Below, piece by piece: positions 34,250 to 50,571 of a DNA stretch of 64,000 nucleotides (positions are counted from its first letter, which is position 1; each line of letters begins with the position of its first letter). A program made the position numbers and the translations under genes. The notes beneath the pieces are model-generated. The model was given only the letters and a program-made list of their open reading frames with translations, had not been told where the DNA came from and did not search any database. The stretch is from Oscheius dolichura (taxonomy: Eukaryota > Nematoda > Chromadorea > Rhabditida > Rhabditidae): the NCBI GenBank assembly GCA_932521035.1, contig OW051497.1:6510001-6574000 (forward strand), given 5' to 3'.

Positions 34250-37200
34250 AAGAGAAGAAACTGATGCCTTCAATGTCTGTATATATAATGGCAATTTCAA
34301 TGTGTTATTTGGCAGGATTAAAGTGTCATTTTGCACATCGTTTAACTGGCCTCGAGGGTATTCAACAGCAAAACATGACCGGGTTCAAAGAGTATGAAAC
34401 CCATCAGTCATAGGCGGGACACTGTTTTCAGCTATACAGCCAGCTGAGAGGATGGGACTTTTCGTTGTTCGCGGATTGTTTCACGCATAGTCTTAGCCGC
34501 TAATCAATCACCGATTATTATTAGACGCGGCTGTCACCTGCTGATGAGAATGACAGATGCCAGTGGAGAAGAACCTTTTGGAACACCAGCTGCACATGTT
34601 GTTTTCCGTTGTAGTCATTAATCTCGCCACATTACTAATTCCTTCCGCCTGTCTACTTTTTTCGCCGCAATCAGGAACAACAAAAGTTCCATTAGGCACA
34701 TCTGCCAACAAATTTATTTCCAGAGATTAATCTTGTGCTGATGTTTACGGTGTGGTGACATAATGCAATTAGAAGCACTTCCGACCCTAATTGCCCGAAA
34801 GGGGTTTGGCAGAGGAGCGCGTTAATCTTTCAGACCGGGAAGAAATAATTCGGCTGTCTTTCAAAGGGGAGAATAATAATTTTATGCAATGAGAATCAGT
34901 TCGCATTTGGCGGCTCCGTTTTATATGTATTTTCCCACAGAGCACTTTTTGAACAACCGCGAGGGCGCGGAGTATGACTGTCCGGCCGATGCCGGCACAC
35001 TCCTTTCATCCCGTTTATGGCAGGGAAATCGCGCGCCGTTTTGAAACTTTCTCTTTCCTGAAAACAAAAAGTTTATGTTTATTTTCATTAGTGGTAGTCA
35101 CTTCTGGCCCATTTCAAGGCTCTTCTCATTTAGAAATGTTCCAACTGAACTGCGGAGAAGAAAAACAAGAAAAGGGATTAACCCCTATATTTGTTTGGGT
35201 GTTAGTTCCTTATCATTGTCCTCATTTGCCTCCGAGTGTGAATTGGCGCTGCGAGATTCATTAAGGACTTATTGCGGCTTGGTTGCTTCCTAATTTCTAA
35301 TGAGATAATACAATCGCGCCTGGGGGAGCCAGATGCCGTCCTGTGTGTTCCCCTGTTCCCTCCACTTCTTCCTTATACACTGGAATGCTTATCTGCAATT
35401 CGGCTGTCATTCTTCGTCCTCCCGAGCCATAAGGCAAGATGCTCAGATACCTCAGTTGATTGACTCTGACCATTTCGTAATTTCAGCACATCAAAGTCGC
35501 ACCTACAAATCGGAAGTCCATTGCTTATTTCCTTTGAGCACCTGCCGCTGGGCCGGACCCTTACATTAGCACCTTCTGCGCATGCTTATTAGGTGCCGCC
35601 GCCCTGTCCTCAGCTCCTCCATAAATTGTCTCGACGATTCATCAAGACCCTGTGTTCCGTCAGAGAACATCAGTGTTCCAATAGCTTTCTTTGAGAAAAA
35701 TCGACAAGAATTTGTCTCTGCGCCTCACAAAAAGTCTCGCTGTCGCGTTTTGTCGGTAAATTTCAATTAGATCCCATGCCACTCAAAGGGTCGCTCAGTT
35801 TAGGTGTGGCGAGGGTAGCTTGTTCAACGACTAACATTTGACAGAGCCTTGTTTTTTAAAGTTTCTCTCTCTTTCTCTGGATGGATACGAGAACACCTTC
35901 GAGGATATTCCCTGTTTTTCATAATCTCGAGAGGCTTTTTTTTGCTGACACCTGGATGTCGCCACTCAGCACAGTCTTCTTCCCGTCCTCACAAAAACGA
36001 ACCCTCTGTGCCTACCAGCTGGCTGCTAATGACGTGCACTTTTTCCCGCAATGTTCAAGTATCCTTGACGAGAATTTCATCCACTTTCTTTTGCTAATGT
36101 CATCTGCTCGTCATCTGTACAAAATATGGGCTAATAAGTGTGAGAACGCCAACTGACATTGTCTACCTCACTGCACACCGTAGATAATATCTGTACCCCT
36201 ACAGCTGTGGGGGCGCGTTAATTCATGCCACCTGTACGTCCCTCTACTTCTGTCTTTGTCAAAAGTCGTCGATGCTAATGAGACTCCCCTCCGAGGAGGA
36301 GATTGTTATTTCACTCACCTGCGGCTGTCGCTTGAAATACTATACCTACCTGCACCTTTAGCCGCCTGTCACAAGACAATCGAAGGCCATCGATATCCTC
36401 AATCCAATTGCTAGATGACCCTGTCTGTGCTCACAAGAGCTGTTCTCACCCACCACTTGATCGTGTGCACATGTCATCTGTCGCTGTGCTCATCCTGCTT
36501 ACCAACCGGTCATTTCCTGCCACAATTAAGGACCTTCTCCTCCCATCTGACATATCTTCGTCTCACTTCTTCACATCTATTTTATATACACCCACAACCA
36601 TTGCTGTCCGAAGCACGTTGCTTTCAGGATCGACCTAGAGGCATTTCATTAGTTTTTACGAGACCCCATCCCGGCCTCCATTCCAGTGGTAGCACGTCCA
36701 TCAATTATTCAACAGTCCACCTAGTAGTAAGAGTAAAACGGCTCGGTGCTATTCAGCATTTTTCGGCTTTTGAGGTCGGGGTCGTCCCCGCATATTCGTT
36801 GCGGATGCAAAATGTCAGTACGATTAGCGTGGAGACGTCGACTGCGACCATTCAAAACATTACCGCCGCGCATGAAACTGAACATCTTATCTCAGTACTG
36901 TTCCCTCGTTTTGCTCCACTCTTGATCCTGATAGGCGCTGTTTGATTCTGTTACGAGATCAATGTAGAAAAAAAGTGACATGGATGTTTGAGTGACACCG
37001 GCGCTCAAGAGGAGCTCTCCCTGTGTTTTCCTCTTAAGCGTCTTCCTACCATTTGCTATTTTCATCGCCGCTCCATAAAATTCTGCTCTAATTAGTATGA
37101 TAGGAAATAGCCGCGAGGGACGTACTCTCGCACTAATAAAGCAACTTACGCAGCTCCTGAGTAACGCCCTTGCATTTCCTCGTTACCTAGAGGGAGCTAG

Positions 37201-39892
37201 ACGTCGGGCGACTCTTGGTAGTTCATTGTCCTTCTACGCACTGGGGGTCGAGCCTCGTGTCGTCTTTGTTTGTACGAGGGTCATCCGCCTTCCTCTAAAC
37301 ACTGTCCACTACACGGCATTAGGCTCTATTTGTCCTCCGGCCCTTTCCTACTTGAACCTGAGCTACTGCCTTCCTTCCGCTGCGTCCTTTTACTTTTGTC
37401 AAAGTTATAAACCAAATCCTCTCCGACTAGAGGCAGCCGCATCAATCGCGGTCTATTCACAGCCAGTTGATCCTGTTATGTGCATCAGGGTCATAGCAGT
37501 ATGTTCTGTGTTCCCAATATTCAAATCTCCGTCCCAACTTCAAATCTCGAGTTGCCAAAACGTTAGACAGAATTCCTTGCGTATTGCGTGTGTGGCGGCA
37601 ATCTTCGGCAACTCGGCACTCATTTCTCATTCAACAGAACTTGCCAATGCCTATGCGCAGCCCCAAGTACTTTCGCTATTACGCTGTCCTTATCCTTAAT
37701 TAGCATATTCAGGAAGCAACATGCTTCCCCGGTTTCCCAATTGCAGGAAAGTGGTGGAGTAGAATTTTCAACTAGTTCTCCGCCTCATTCATAGTCATAT
37801 CCATTCATAATCAAAAACTTTATGTCAAACAACTGACAAATCCTTCTGAGAAAACACGGCACTAGGAAGTTGTACCCGTAGTTGACATACAAGGGAACAC
37901 CGTCTTTCGGCAGCGCTCCTATCGCGTAATCTGTTTGCGGCTGCGTTCGTCCGTTAATATTAGAGCCGAGGTTGTGGCTTCCATTAGTATAAGAGGATAT
38001 GTCATACACATGAATGGTGGGCAGAATGAACGCAAGGACGCCTTCATGTCCTCAAAATTCAGCCTCTTTGTCCCATCCTGCGGTGCCGTGTTCTCTTCGG
38101 TGCTGCCATCGGCATGCCCCCCGTCTAGCTGGGCCCATTGTCCAAGTTCAAGGTGCTAGGTAATTGTTTGGGAGGGGTGCTCCTCATAACCCAGCAACAC
38201 ATCTGATGGCTGGTTGTCTTTTAGCAGCAATTAGTCAGAAAACGCTGCCCTAATCCTCTGCGGATTGCGTGGAAACGCACCATTTGGCACCTGTCATCTT
38301 TTCCCCCCTTTTTTGGTGGTCTTTTGACAAAAGTTCAGTACATAGCCTTGCGCATTTGCATTCCATTGGTGGAGTATCCGGCTCGCGAGAGCAGTAGTTG
38401 TCCGGATTTCCGCTTTGCTTTTGTCGCGGCTGCTTCTGTTATGCATTCACCGTAGGTCAAGAGAGTAGATCTACATTCTCTTTGTGCAATGAACATTTTG
38501 TCCGCCGCTCTCTCTCCCGTCATATTTATATTAGGCTAAAGTTTATAACGGTACTTGTCCACACTTGAGTATGTCTGTATTGACATTCTCACCTACTGCC
38601 ATGTCCAATCTCTATTGTCATGTTCCTCTTCTGCTGTGACCTCTATCATCATGTGCACACACTCGCCTACTCCCCGGGGTCAGTCTCCAACTACTGTAAT
38701 GGTATGTTTTCTTGCGTAATCCACTGCTGCCCCATTGTTCCCAGCTGGATGCCAACCTGGCCCCTCTGCCAGTGTCATATTTTTGTTTAGAAGAACTCCG
38801 CCATCCAAAGAGAGTTCCATATGCAAATTGGTCCCAGAGTTGTCTTGGCAACCTGAGAGTCCTGCAAATGGCGTTATTATTGTCTCGTCCACTTTGCTCG
38901 AAATATACTTTCGTCGTGTAAACAGGTTTTGTTATGCATTTTAAAAAGTGTTTATGGCCAGGAGGGCATTTTTTAGTAGGAAAATTTACAAGTAGTCGGT
39001 AATTTGAGACAAACTTCTTGGCTAATAGCAGCCCTAGGCGGAGATCGGATGACTGCGCCTGTTTACTTTGTTAATACCACTTGCTTATCCTGCCATTATA
39101 CTTTTCTCCACTGCAATTTGTTCCAAAGAGAAAAAACTGTCTGTCTGTGTTAATTTTAGTTCCCCCGTCGCTCGAAGTGTTCGGGGTAGCCGCAGTGGCC
39201 TCTGTACAAAGCTTATGAACAAGCCTGTGAAGTTGCCTGAGTTCGGTGATGTGATATGTTGACTCTTTTGTGCACTCGGCTTTTCTGTTTGTCTCTTCCG
39301 CTCTATCATGCGCATCCGGTCTTATTGGACACTCCATGTATCCTGACAAATTTTATCTTCATCCAGCAAATCCCGGTCCCGTGTTATCTGCCAGTATCTC
39401 TCCATTTTTTGTCTCCAAACAGTGAACAGTCGAAAATGACCCGGGCGGGTCATTGTCCAGGCTGCGCAGATGGCTTGTGACCAGAGAAGATTTTCTAATA
39501 GTTTTGTGTTAATCGGTCAATAAGTCGACTGCTATTCAAAGCGCCATTGTGTAGTCTATTGTTAACTTTTCTATAAGAACCCGTGAAGTACCCGTCGTTC
39601 ACGGAGAGGAGGTGGTCGGTTATAGCTCTTTGGTGTCCCCGTTGAATTTTTTGCTAATCTGACAAAGTCACCATTTCCTCCTCGTTTTTCCTATCCAGAA
39701 AATACAATAACTTGTTTACCATTAGCCCAGTCTTCCTTGCGTCCAACGCAGCTTGTGCGGCAATCGGATACACCTAGGCTCGGCGCATTCCGCGGACACT
39801 TCACTCTCCCTCACCTTGCCATTGATCACCCCGATGTTTCCTTTTCTTGATCTATCTTTGTCTCTTAACTCTTCTCAAGGCGGCACTTTCAG
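34250..39892. other. 5.6-kb gene-poor region upstream of the Frizzled gene
   Basis: No gene is recognised. Two long plus-strand ORFs without introns occur (36415-36945, 176 codons; 37097-37699, 200 codons). Both are rich in Ser, Leu, Cys and Arg and have no domain, as expected from a pyrimidine-rich strand. Composition from about 35.0 to 39.7 kb is biased to C and T on the plus strand. It may hold enhancers of the Frizzled gene. Confidence 0.4.
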
Positions 39893-41938
39893 ATGTGGTT
39901 GGTGTTGCTCTTGTTGTGGGTTCCCTCCGTTACGGGTAAAGGCGGCTGCGAGCCCATCACTATACCTCTCTGCAAAGATGTCGGCTATAACATGACCTCC
40001 TTCCCTAATGGATACGGCCACGAGAAACAAGAAGAAGCTGGTCTCGAGGTTCACCAGTTCTACCCCCTCGTTGAGGTATTTTATCCATTCGCCTATAGGT
40101 TTAACGTGGACTTCAGGTTGACTGCTACTCACATCTCAAATTCTTCTTGTGTACACTTTACACTCCCATCTGCCAAGAAAACTATGACAGGCCCATTCTC
40201 CCCTGTATGGAAATGTGTCTGGAAGCTAAGAAGAAGTGCAGTCCAATAATGAGCCAGTATGATAGTAGCCCAAACGGTATAAAATATAAATTTAGATATG
40301 GTTTTCGGTGGCCTGACAGTCTATCCTGTGACAGTCTTCCCCGAATGTCTGACCAAATGACTTCAGGCAACATTTGTGCCGCTCCCCCTGACACTCCAAA
40401 GGATCACAAAGTGAAGGTAGGAGACATTGCTTACTTCCATCTAGGTTTATTTTAGCCAACTCATATTGCCCCCAGTGCACCAAAGGTGGATATTGGATCG
40501 GACCACTATGAAGATGATTGTAGCTGCCAATGCAGGGCTCCATTCGAACATGTGCCCACTCAAAAAACTAGGGTTGGAAATGTGTCCTCCTGCTCCTACC
40601 CTTGTCGCTCTCCAGCTCTATCTGAAAGGAACGAAAGATTCATGGCTAACTGGATTGGTGTCTGGTATGAGAACAATTCTAGCATTTTCTATGAATTTCT
40701 CCAGGTCCGCCATATGCGTCGCCTTCTCTATCTTCACCATTCTAACATTCTGGATTGAAACCGACCGTTTCCAATATCCTGAACGTCCAATATTCATGCT
40801 CGCTTTCTGCCAAACAATGGTGGCAATTGGATTCTTAATCCGGGTTATTTTTGGCCATGACCATGTCGCCTGCGACGCTTTCAAAATTAAAGGAGCAGAG
40901 GATAGTAACGTTAGCATGTGTTTTGTGGTAAGTGCATCCTTTCTTCTTATGTTTATATTCTTCTAGGTCTTCCTGCTGACCTACTTCTTTGGAATGGCAG
41001 CCTCTGTCTGGTGGCTAATTCTTTCTCTGACATGGGTTTTGGCAGCTGCGTCCAAATGGTCGTCCGAAGCCATCGCCTCCTATTCTGCCTATTTCCATGT
41101 TATGGGATGGGTTGTTCCTGGAATCCAAACCGCCTTGGTCATTGTGAGCAATTCCTTCCATTCCTTATTCGTGCTGTTTGCAGGCTTTCAACGCTATTGA
41201 CGGCGATCCTGTATCTGGATTGTGCTATGTTGGAAATTCTGATGCCGGGGCCCTTCGCATCTTCGTCCTTGCCCCATTAATAGTCTACTTCACAATTGGA
41301 GTTTTGTTCCTGGCTATTGGATTCTTCAACTTGATGAGGATTCGAAGTGAAGTGAGTTTTAATCTTATCATCCTGACTGTCCACATTTTGTAGGTTCAAA
41401 AACAGCATCCCCTGCTGGACAACGCTTCTCGACTAACCCAGCTGATGTCAAAGATTGGAATTTTCTCCGTCCTCTACACTGTTCCCGCCTTGTTCGTCAT
41501 CCTCATTCACTTCTACGAACAGCACAGTCGACCTCTCTGGGAAGAATACTCCAATTGCAATTGTGCTCGAAACTCCAGTGCTCAAAACTACCGTAAGCCC
41601 TAGATATATTTCGTGTAAATATTTATATTTCAGAAGACTATGCTTTCGTCCTTACCCTGATTAAAATAGCTTGCATGTGTGTTGTTGGCTGGACCAGCGG
41701 AGTGTGGGTATTCAGTGGAAAGACAATCAAATCTTGGGTGAACCTCGTATGCTGCCTAGGTGAGCACTTTCTTCATAAAAACTATCTTTATATTCCAGGT
41801 CGCCCGGTTGCTGGTCCCGTCTATCAACCAACAGAAATGATCTATGCCAAGAGTGAAGCCTCCCTTCCTCACCACTTTTACAACACCCAGATGAGGCATA
41901 ACGGGCATCACTATGGTGGAATCCCTGACAAGCTCTAA
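39893..41938 (+). CDS. cfz-2: Frizzled Wnt receptor (Fz5/8-like)
   Basis: Seven-pass Wnt receptor. [15 protein letters not shown] is a signal peptide. The cysteine-rich domain follows: [20 protein letters not shown], then [34 protein letters not shown] and [12 protein letters not shown]. It ends [16 protein letters not shown], a pattern closest to the Fz5/8 class. The membrane region has [52 protein letters not shown] and [15 protein letters not shown]. The Dishevelled-binding KTxxxW motif is present after the seventh span (SGKTIKSW). The tail is short and His-rich, ending YGGIPDKL. From memory CFZ-2 is the C. elegans Fz5/8-type receptor; which of the four paralogues this is should be settled by a tree. 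The ATG directly follows GCACTTTCAG, so trans-splicing is likely. It converges with the copper transporter gene 257 bp away. Confidence 0.9.
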
Positions 41939-42194
41939 ATTTCTCAGAAGCATATCAGTTTCATAGTTTTTCAAATTGTGCAAGGCAGACTGTCCTGTGT
42001 CATTGTATATAGTAATCTCAGTTTCTCCCCGATCTCTCTGTCCCCTTATATCCATTTTTTCCTTTTCTGCCTGGCCGAGCTTATTCAGTGACAGACACAC
42101 TGCCATCGGGGTACGGACTTTTCACACATGATCATTTCCTCATATGAAATTCTTCATATAAATATTTATTTCAAAATCCTAGTATCCTATTCTG

Positions 42195-42960
42195 TTAGCC
42201 GCAACAGTCACCGCTTTCATCACGTTGTTGTGAGGTAGTTAACGGTCCCAGGAAAAAGAATGCCAAAATATGGCCTGTACCTTGACATTAGGAAGGAAAG
42301 AGACCTACCCGCAAGCATTGAAAGACAGATAGGCACATTATACGTCATTGAAATCATCATAAGACAGTAGGATCCGAAAGTCTGGATGAAGTAAATGATA
42401 CAGGAGATTGCATGCCACAATCCAGTGAGGTTGTCCTTAGCAAAACTGAAAAAAAAATGATAGAATGTGACGCAGTGTTTCCGTGTTCTCAGAATTCCCC
42501 TTATCACCCTCTATCAGCCCTCCTGACAACTAAAAACGATAAACCGCAACACTTACGGCAATTTAGTAAAGCTCCCTTCTGAACTCTCAGACATCTGCAT
42601 CTGTGCATCGCAACAGCCCTGAAACCTAAACCCGTTCAGCTGACTATTTGTAAAAACATACGTGTACACTGAGATCTTTGTCGATGACTGTCCGGCCAAA
42701 CTTGGTAACTTCATAAGCAAAAGCCAGGGCGCCAACGGCTATGCAGGAGAAGACGTAGGCTAGGAGAGGAGTGGATAGAGAAAATGTGCCCAGGGCTTAC
42801 CAACCATGGAATGTGGAATCCATTGCTTGAAGAGAATAGGCTCTTCTATCCGGAAGTGGAAACACATCATCATCATAGGACCCATGTGCATCGGCGTCAT
42901 GGTAGACCCACCCATATCCATCGTTGGTGCTGTTCCACCCATATCCATGGTCGGGTCCAT
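42195..42960 (-). CDS. Ctr-family copper transporter, downstream gene of the pair
   Basis: Trimeric plasma-membrane or endosomal Cu(I) uptake channel. The N-terminus is Met-rich, as needed for Cu(I) capture: MDPTMDMGGTAPTMDMGG and TPMHMGPMMMMCFHF. The first membrane span is in AYVFSCIAVGALAFAYEV. A Met-rich loop (AQMQMSESSEGS) precedes span 2, which carries the Mx3M selectivity motif (LMMISMTYNV). Span 3 is LSMLAGHILAFFFLG, where the second Gly of the usual GxxxG is replaced by Ala. The tail ends SGDCCG with a Cys pair, comparable with the metal-binding HCH end of human CTR1. The start is the first Met after an acceptor (TTGGTGCAG) lying about 97 nt past the upstream gene's AATAAA. AATAAA at 42165-42170 follows its own stop. 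Confidence 0.87.
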
Positions 42961-42968
42961 ACTCACGC

Positions 42969-43071
42969 CTGCACCAATCATATTGAAAAGGAAATAAGAG
43001 AATTGCAAGAAGGATAATATAGATCAAGCTATTCTAAAACAATACGGGCCTACTGAATTAAATGTTTTATT
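42969..43071 (-). promoter_or_regulatory. Intercistronic region of a probable two-gene operon
   Basis: The first gene's AATAAA (43066-43071) is followed about 97 nt later by the acceptor TTGGTGCAG (ending 42969) and the next gene's ATG. This is the standard geometry of a C. elegans-type operon, where the downstream gene receives SL2. The gap has a short U-rich stretch (TATTGTTTTAG). No coding potential. Confidence 0.6.
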
Positions 43072-43074
43072 AGA

Positions 43075-43620
43075 TCATAAGTGAGAAGAGGAGTTGCGCC
43101 GTTCCTGCCGAGACCCGAAAGCGAGATAGCTGATTGTCATACCGGTGACCACCGCAATACACAGCCAGACATTAAATGTCATAAAACAAAGCATAAGCAT
43201 GTAGCTAAAGAATAGCTGAACTCCAAAAAGGAAGGTTTGTAGAAGATGACTAGGCATGAATAGTCTGCGAACATAACTGAAAATATCTCTGTTCTCTTTC
43301 ACCAGCTGTTCTTACGGTATTCCGTCCATTTTCTGTCGTTGTTCTATTTTCCACCTCATAAATTTGATAAATTCAGGAATTAAAGCAAGGCCGAAGATGA
43401 TAAAACTGGACCAGACCATTTCTAAAAAGGTATTTTTGAGGAGAAGAAGACCGATACCTCCAGCGTTGCTCACACCCCAGAAATCGAACAATATCGTATC
43501 ATCTGGTTTTACATGAAAGTACGTCCACATCTGATGTTTCATACAGGCCATGTCTCCCATCCCACCCATCCCACCCATCGATGTTGTCATGCCGCCCATG
43601 TCCATATCATCCGACTCCAT
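43075..43620 (-). CDS. Ctr-family copper transporter, upstream gene of the pair
   Basis: Second member of the Cu(I) transporter family in tandem. The start MESDDMDMGGMTTSMGGMGG sits just after ATATTTGCAGCC, a likely spliced-leader acceptor. The Met-rich arm continues GDMACMKHQMWTYFHV. Span 1 is in TFLEMVWSSFIIFGLALIPE. A cytosolic loop KFMRWKIEQRQK leads to span 2 with Mx3M (YMLMLCFMTFNVWLCIAVV). Span 3 starts TGMTISYLAFG, in which the second Gly of GxxxG is Ser. The tail is short, ending SSSHL. One 38-nt intron lies between DGIP and YVRR. Its AATAAA (43066-43071) starts only 4 nt past the stop, and the next gene begins 114 nt downstream. Confidence 0.88.
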
Positions 43621-46443
43621 GGCTGCAAATATATAAGGAAATGTACGCTGAGGAGAGAAAACAAGCAATATTTACGGTTATCACTACGAGACAAACTCTT
43701 CTTATCAACGAAGAACGTAGAACGAACAAAAAATACCAGGCGAAATTATGGGCGTTACATTAGAAAAAGTTTAACGAACGTTAACAGATCTCAAGCAACC
43801 TGTTTAGGTTACTTCCAAGGGGGACTATGACTGAACTGTTTAACCACCGAAAACACCTGTTTCCTGACCAAATTTGGGAGGAAGGGATGTTCTATTGGCA
43901 AGATTCGAAAGAGGATACAAAATAACTGCTCGGTTTGTCGCTGTCCAGGCACGAAGCAAGGACTGTCCAGTGAACGATAAGATAACAAGAGTTGTCGACA
44001 TTTCGATGATTATATGACTAATTATGCCGTTTCCTTCCATTTTCAGATCCATTTCGCTTTGTTTATTCTTTCCAGTATTCCATCTACGCTGTTGCGGATT
44101 GTGTGTCAAATTACGCCCAATTTAGTCAGTCCTTCGGGACAACTGATCCATGTGACTACTCACAAAACGACATACTACGATGTCGGCCGGATCCCATCTA
44201 CAATCCATTGATCTCTATTAAACCTAAGATAAGCCAACGACTAGAAATCTTTGTTTTCCCGTTTTGATTTCCCAGTTGGATTTGCTATATCACAACAACA
44301 CTTTCGATTCCAATGGCCAGCGCCTCATTACGTCTCCCATTTTCTTCTCTTAAATAATTCTGAGCTTGTCATGCCGTGCATATTCAATCGTCATTTCTTT
44401 AGGGAGATGCTAAAAAAAAAGAAAAAAACGGAAACTTGTTAGGCGTTCGACTTCTCAGCAGCTCGTTTGTTGTTTTTCAAAGAAGAATGGCATTGTGTTT
44501 CGAGATGCAATCCGGCAGCTCGTCCGGAATTCATTAGCAAGCGGTCGATGCGCCTTAATCCATTGCGGCCGCTCACTAAGGGGCATTATGCCCATTTTGA
44601 AAGGTTATCTAGTACCCATGTTCGGCCGAGAGCTCAAAGCATGCAGCGGATGTTCTCTGGTCGCCGCCGAACATCATCTTAGATCCTCCCTACTGAAATT
44701 TTTTGATCCCTCCGTCGTGAGGTGTAATACATTCGAGGCGGCATCGTGTTTCTCGCTGTCGCTGAATTTCTTTCTTTCCCCGCTTTATAACCATCTTCCG
44801 TTGAGACGGTCACTCTACGATTTAGCAGGATTTGACGACAGTTTTGCAGTCCATTCCACTAATGACACTGAAAGTAAACGGTCCCAGCTGCGATTTATAC
44901 ATATCCATTTATTATACACATCCACAGATTTACACATTTCAGTGGTCACTAAATCCAGGCTGTTTTATTATTTTGTCAATAGATAAACATGTCCGCACAT
45001 TATGAATCATTGCGCGTCCGGGTGTCGGAGTCTTCTGTCATTTTTCATCTGTCAGGAGATCTCCCTGGCAGCGTCGACAGATCTCGTCGGTAGTAGTTGC
45101 AAAGCATGCGTAAACCACCCTACAAACCCAGCCGTGTCTTTTGATGGCCTCATTAATTTCAAGCCAGTGTAATCTTGTAAACATTTGGATTCACGCCTAT
45201 AATGAGAGACACCGTTTTACCTCCTCTTGGAACTGCTCCAAATTGGATCTTTTAGGCAGCACTTCATGTGCTGTTGTTAATGATGTCCTCTCCCTGGAAA
45301 ATCTAATTTTGTGCCTTTTCCATAGTCCTATTACAAAGGCCAATTCAATTTCCAATTGTGCTTCTGTTTCAGCTCCATTAAAGAGCCAACGCTGTCCCAT
45401 GCTTTAATCCGATTCTTTTTGCCTCTGCTCTGCTTTCACAATTCCTAAAAGCCGTCCTTTTCAGATTGTCTCCTCCAAGAGGATAGCTATGAATTTAACG
45501 GGTTCCACAATGCAGGCATATAGACAGTGAGTTGTTTTTTTTTACTTTACGGGAAGGCTTCGTGTTTCGGCTTCTCTTGTTTTCTCGTCCCGCGGGTATC
45601 CCACGGCTCAATCATTAGGAGGGCCAGTGGCTACTTCCAATTAGAAGGCACGACAAACAATCATTATGGGAGATAAATTGGATTTTGCTCCGGGCAGGAA
45701 ACAATAATGTCTCAGGAAAACAAGAATTACGTGGAGAGCAGAAGCTCGAAATCTTTGCAAAACTTTAAAACTAACAATAATGGAACCCGCTGTGCAAATA
45801 GGTGGTTGTAAAGACCAGACCATTTTCATTTTCCGGTTTGGTCTCACTAACAGTTCCAGTCTCCAGGAATGCGCAGCGAGGTTTTTCGAAACAATTTTGG
45901 GTAGTGAAAGCTATCTGTTAACCGTAAAAGACATGGCGGGGTTCAAAATTTACCTTCTGAGTCACCCAGCACATTTCAAACAACAGAACATCGCGCAGTG
46001 GGTGTTTGCTTACGTATTCGGATGCCGCTCCCCTATTTTATTTTTATTGGATGGACTGTTTTAATCAGACCGCCAAACGCGGAATTTAAAAAAACCGCGG
46101 TTAATAGACCTATGTGTAAAAAATCAATAGCCACCTCAGCGGAAGCGCCTGTACACGTCTTGTGTATGACATGTTCAGTACATAATATCCCACATTCCTA
46201 TAGTATCGTTATGCTTATAGTGCTCTTTACGCAGCTGTCCCCGTCGCATTGTATTCGCCGCATCGGGCGCCCAATCGATCCGCCAACCTCCATGCCGGTC
46301 CTCTGCCTAGTCGGGTTATTTCGAAACTCAGAATCAATGACTTTCTTCCCCTTGCAGTCCAGATTTGGCCTACCTTGCTTCGGATTATAAAAAGCGTAAT
46401 AATCTCCGTATTTTTCAGAAGAAAAATAGAAAACTTGGGAAAG
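43621..46443. other. Gene-free stretch between Ctr genes and kinesin light chain
   Basis: I see no recognisable gene. A 163-codon plus-strand ORF (44495-44986) and several shorter ones show no domain and no splice pattern. The right edge has an acceptor (CCGTATTTTTCAG, ending about 46420) 24 nt before the klc ATG, probably its trans-splice site. Confidence 0.35.
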
Positions 46444-49490
<3,047 letters not shown>

Positions 49491-50571
49491 TCGGCCTTCC
49501 GTCTACAAGGTACCAGTAACTGTTGTGAGATCCAGCGTATTACTCTCTCTCTCTCTCTCTCTTTCTCCATGTGCATGATATTAGTCAACCGACTGGCTCG
49601 GTAAAGCAAGTCAATTAATTTTATTATTATGTCAACCGTTGGGGTCGAGCTTTGGCTCTCAGTCATATCCGTTGGCTACAGGCCTATTTCAGTTATATTG
49701 AACTTCTTGGACCATTTAGTCTCTTTCTCTCTCTTGATTATATTCTGGTCTTCTATGTACATTTTTCTGGTACTGGCGTAATAAACGAATGTTGTGGTTG
49801 TCTCTATATTCTCTGTTGTGTTGTGCTTAAAATTAGAGAGAATGGTACAAAATCTCCTGCTATTTTCAGTTTTAGTTAGACAGACTTAGACTGTACGAGA
49901 CCTTTCCTAAACAAGACCCTTTCAGATGTCCGAACAACGTAGAAATGAGAAAATGGAACGAAGTATCTTCTAAGCTGTCTCCTTCCCCACGAATCAACGA
50001 TTGGTCTCCGCCTCACAGTTGTCTACAGCCCTTGTTGTGCCTTAACTTAAAGCTGATTCTCGTTCTCGAGATCTCCTTCCTAAACGCAGGTCTTGCTTTA
50101 GCGCTTCTTTTTGCTTTATTAGTACCAGTTGGTACTGTAATCCCACCTGCTTTGGTAAGTTCGCCAGTCTACGCCATCTCGAGATATGCCTTGGGGACAA
50201 CTGTGACTGATTCCTAGGATGATTCCTGGTTTTCCCTGTTAGTTGTATACTCTCTAGTCTCCTTCTGTAGATTGTGATCCCCCTTTGTTCTCTTTGCCTT
50301 TCTCAAAGTTCCTTTGACGATGTGCCCTAAATTCGCCTTTAAATAATTTAAGAGTTTGCTTTAAAAGACAAATGAATGTTTCTATCGACATTTTTTATGA
50401 CTATTTCAATCTTTAGAGGCCAGTGGAGAACGGAATTCGGGAGAATGTCTGCAACAATTATACAGTTCAAAACATGGAGTCCCGCTTTTAATTGTCGCTT
50501 TCTAGTTTAACTCGCTTTCGACGGTCTTTCATTCCTGTGTAAGCTTTGAATTGTCCGCTAAATTTCTAGAC
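49491..50571. other. 3' flank of klc-2 and spacer
   Basis: Contains the (CT)n tract listed separately and an AATAAA-type signal near 49780. No gene recognised. Confidence 0.35.
49543..49562. repeat. (CT)n microsatellite
   Basis: Ten uninterrupted CT units in the presumed 3' UTR or 3' flank of the kinesin light chain gene. Confidence 0.9.

Noticed and set aside
37097-37699. 200-codon intronless plus-strand ORF
   Set aside because: It has no domain, signal peptide or start context, and lies in a C/T-biased strand where stops are depleted by composition.
44495-44986. 163-codon plus-strand ORF
   Set aside because: Composition and lack of motifs or splice sites suggest a chance ORF.
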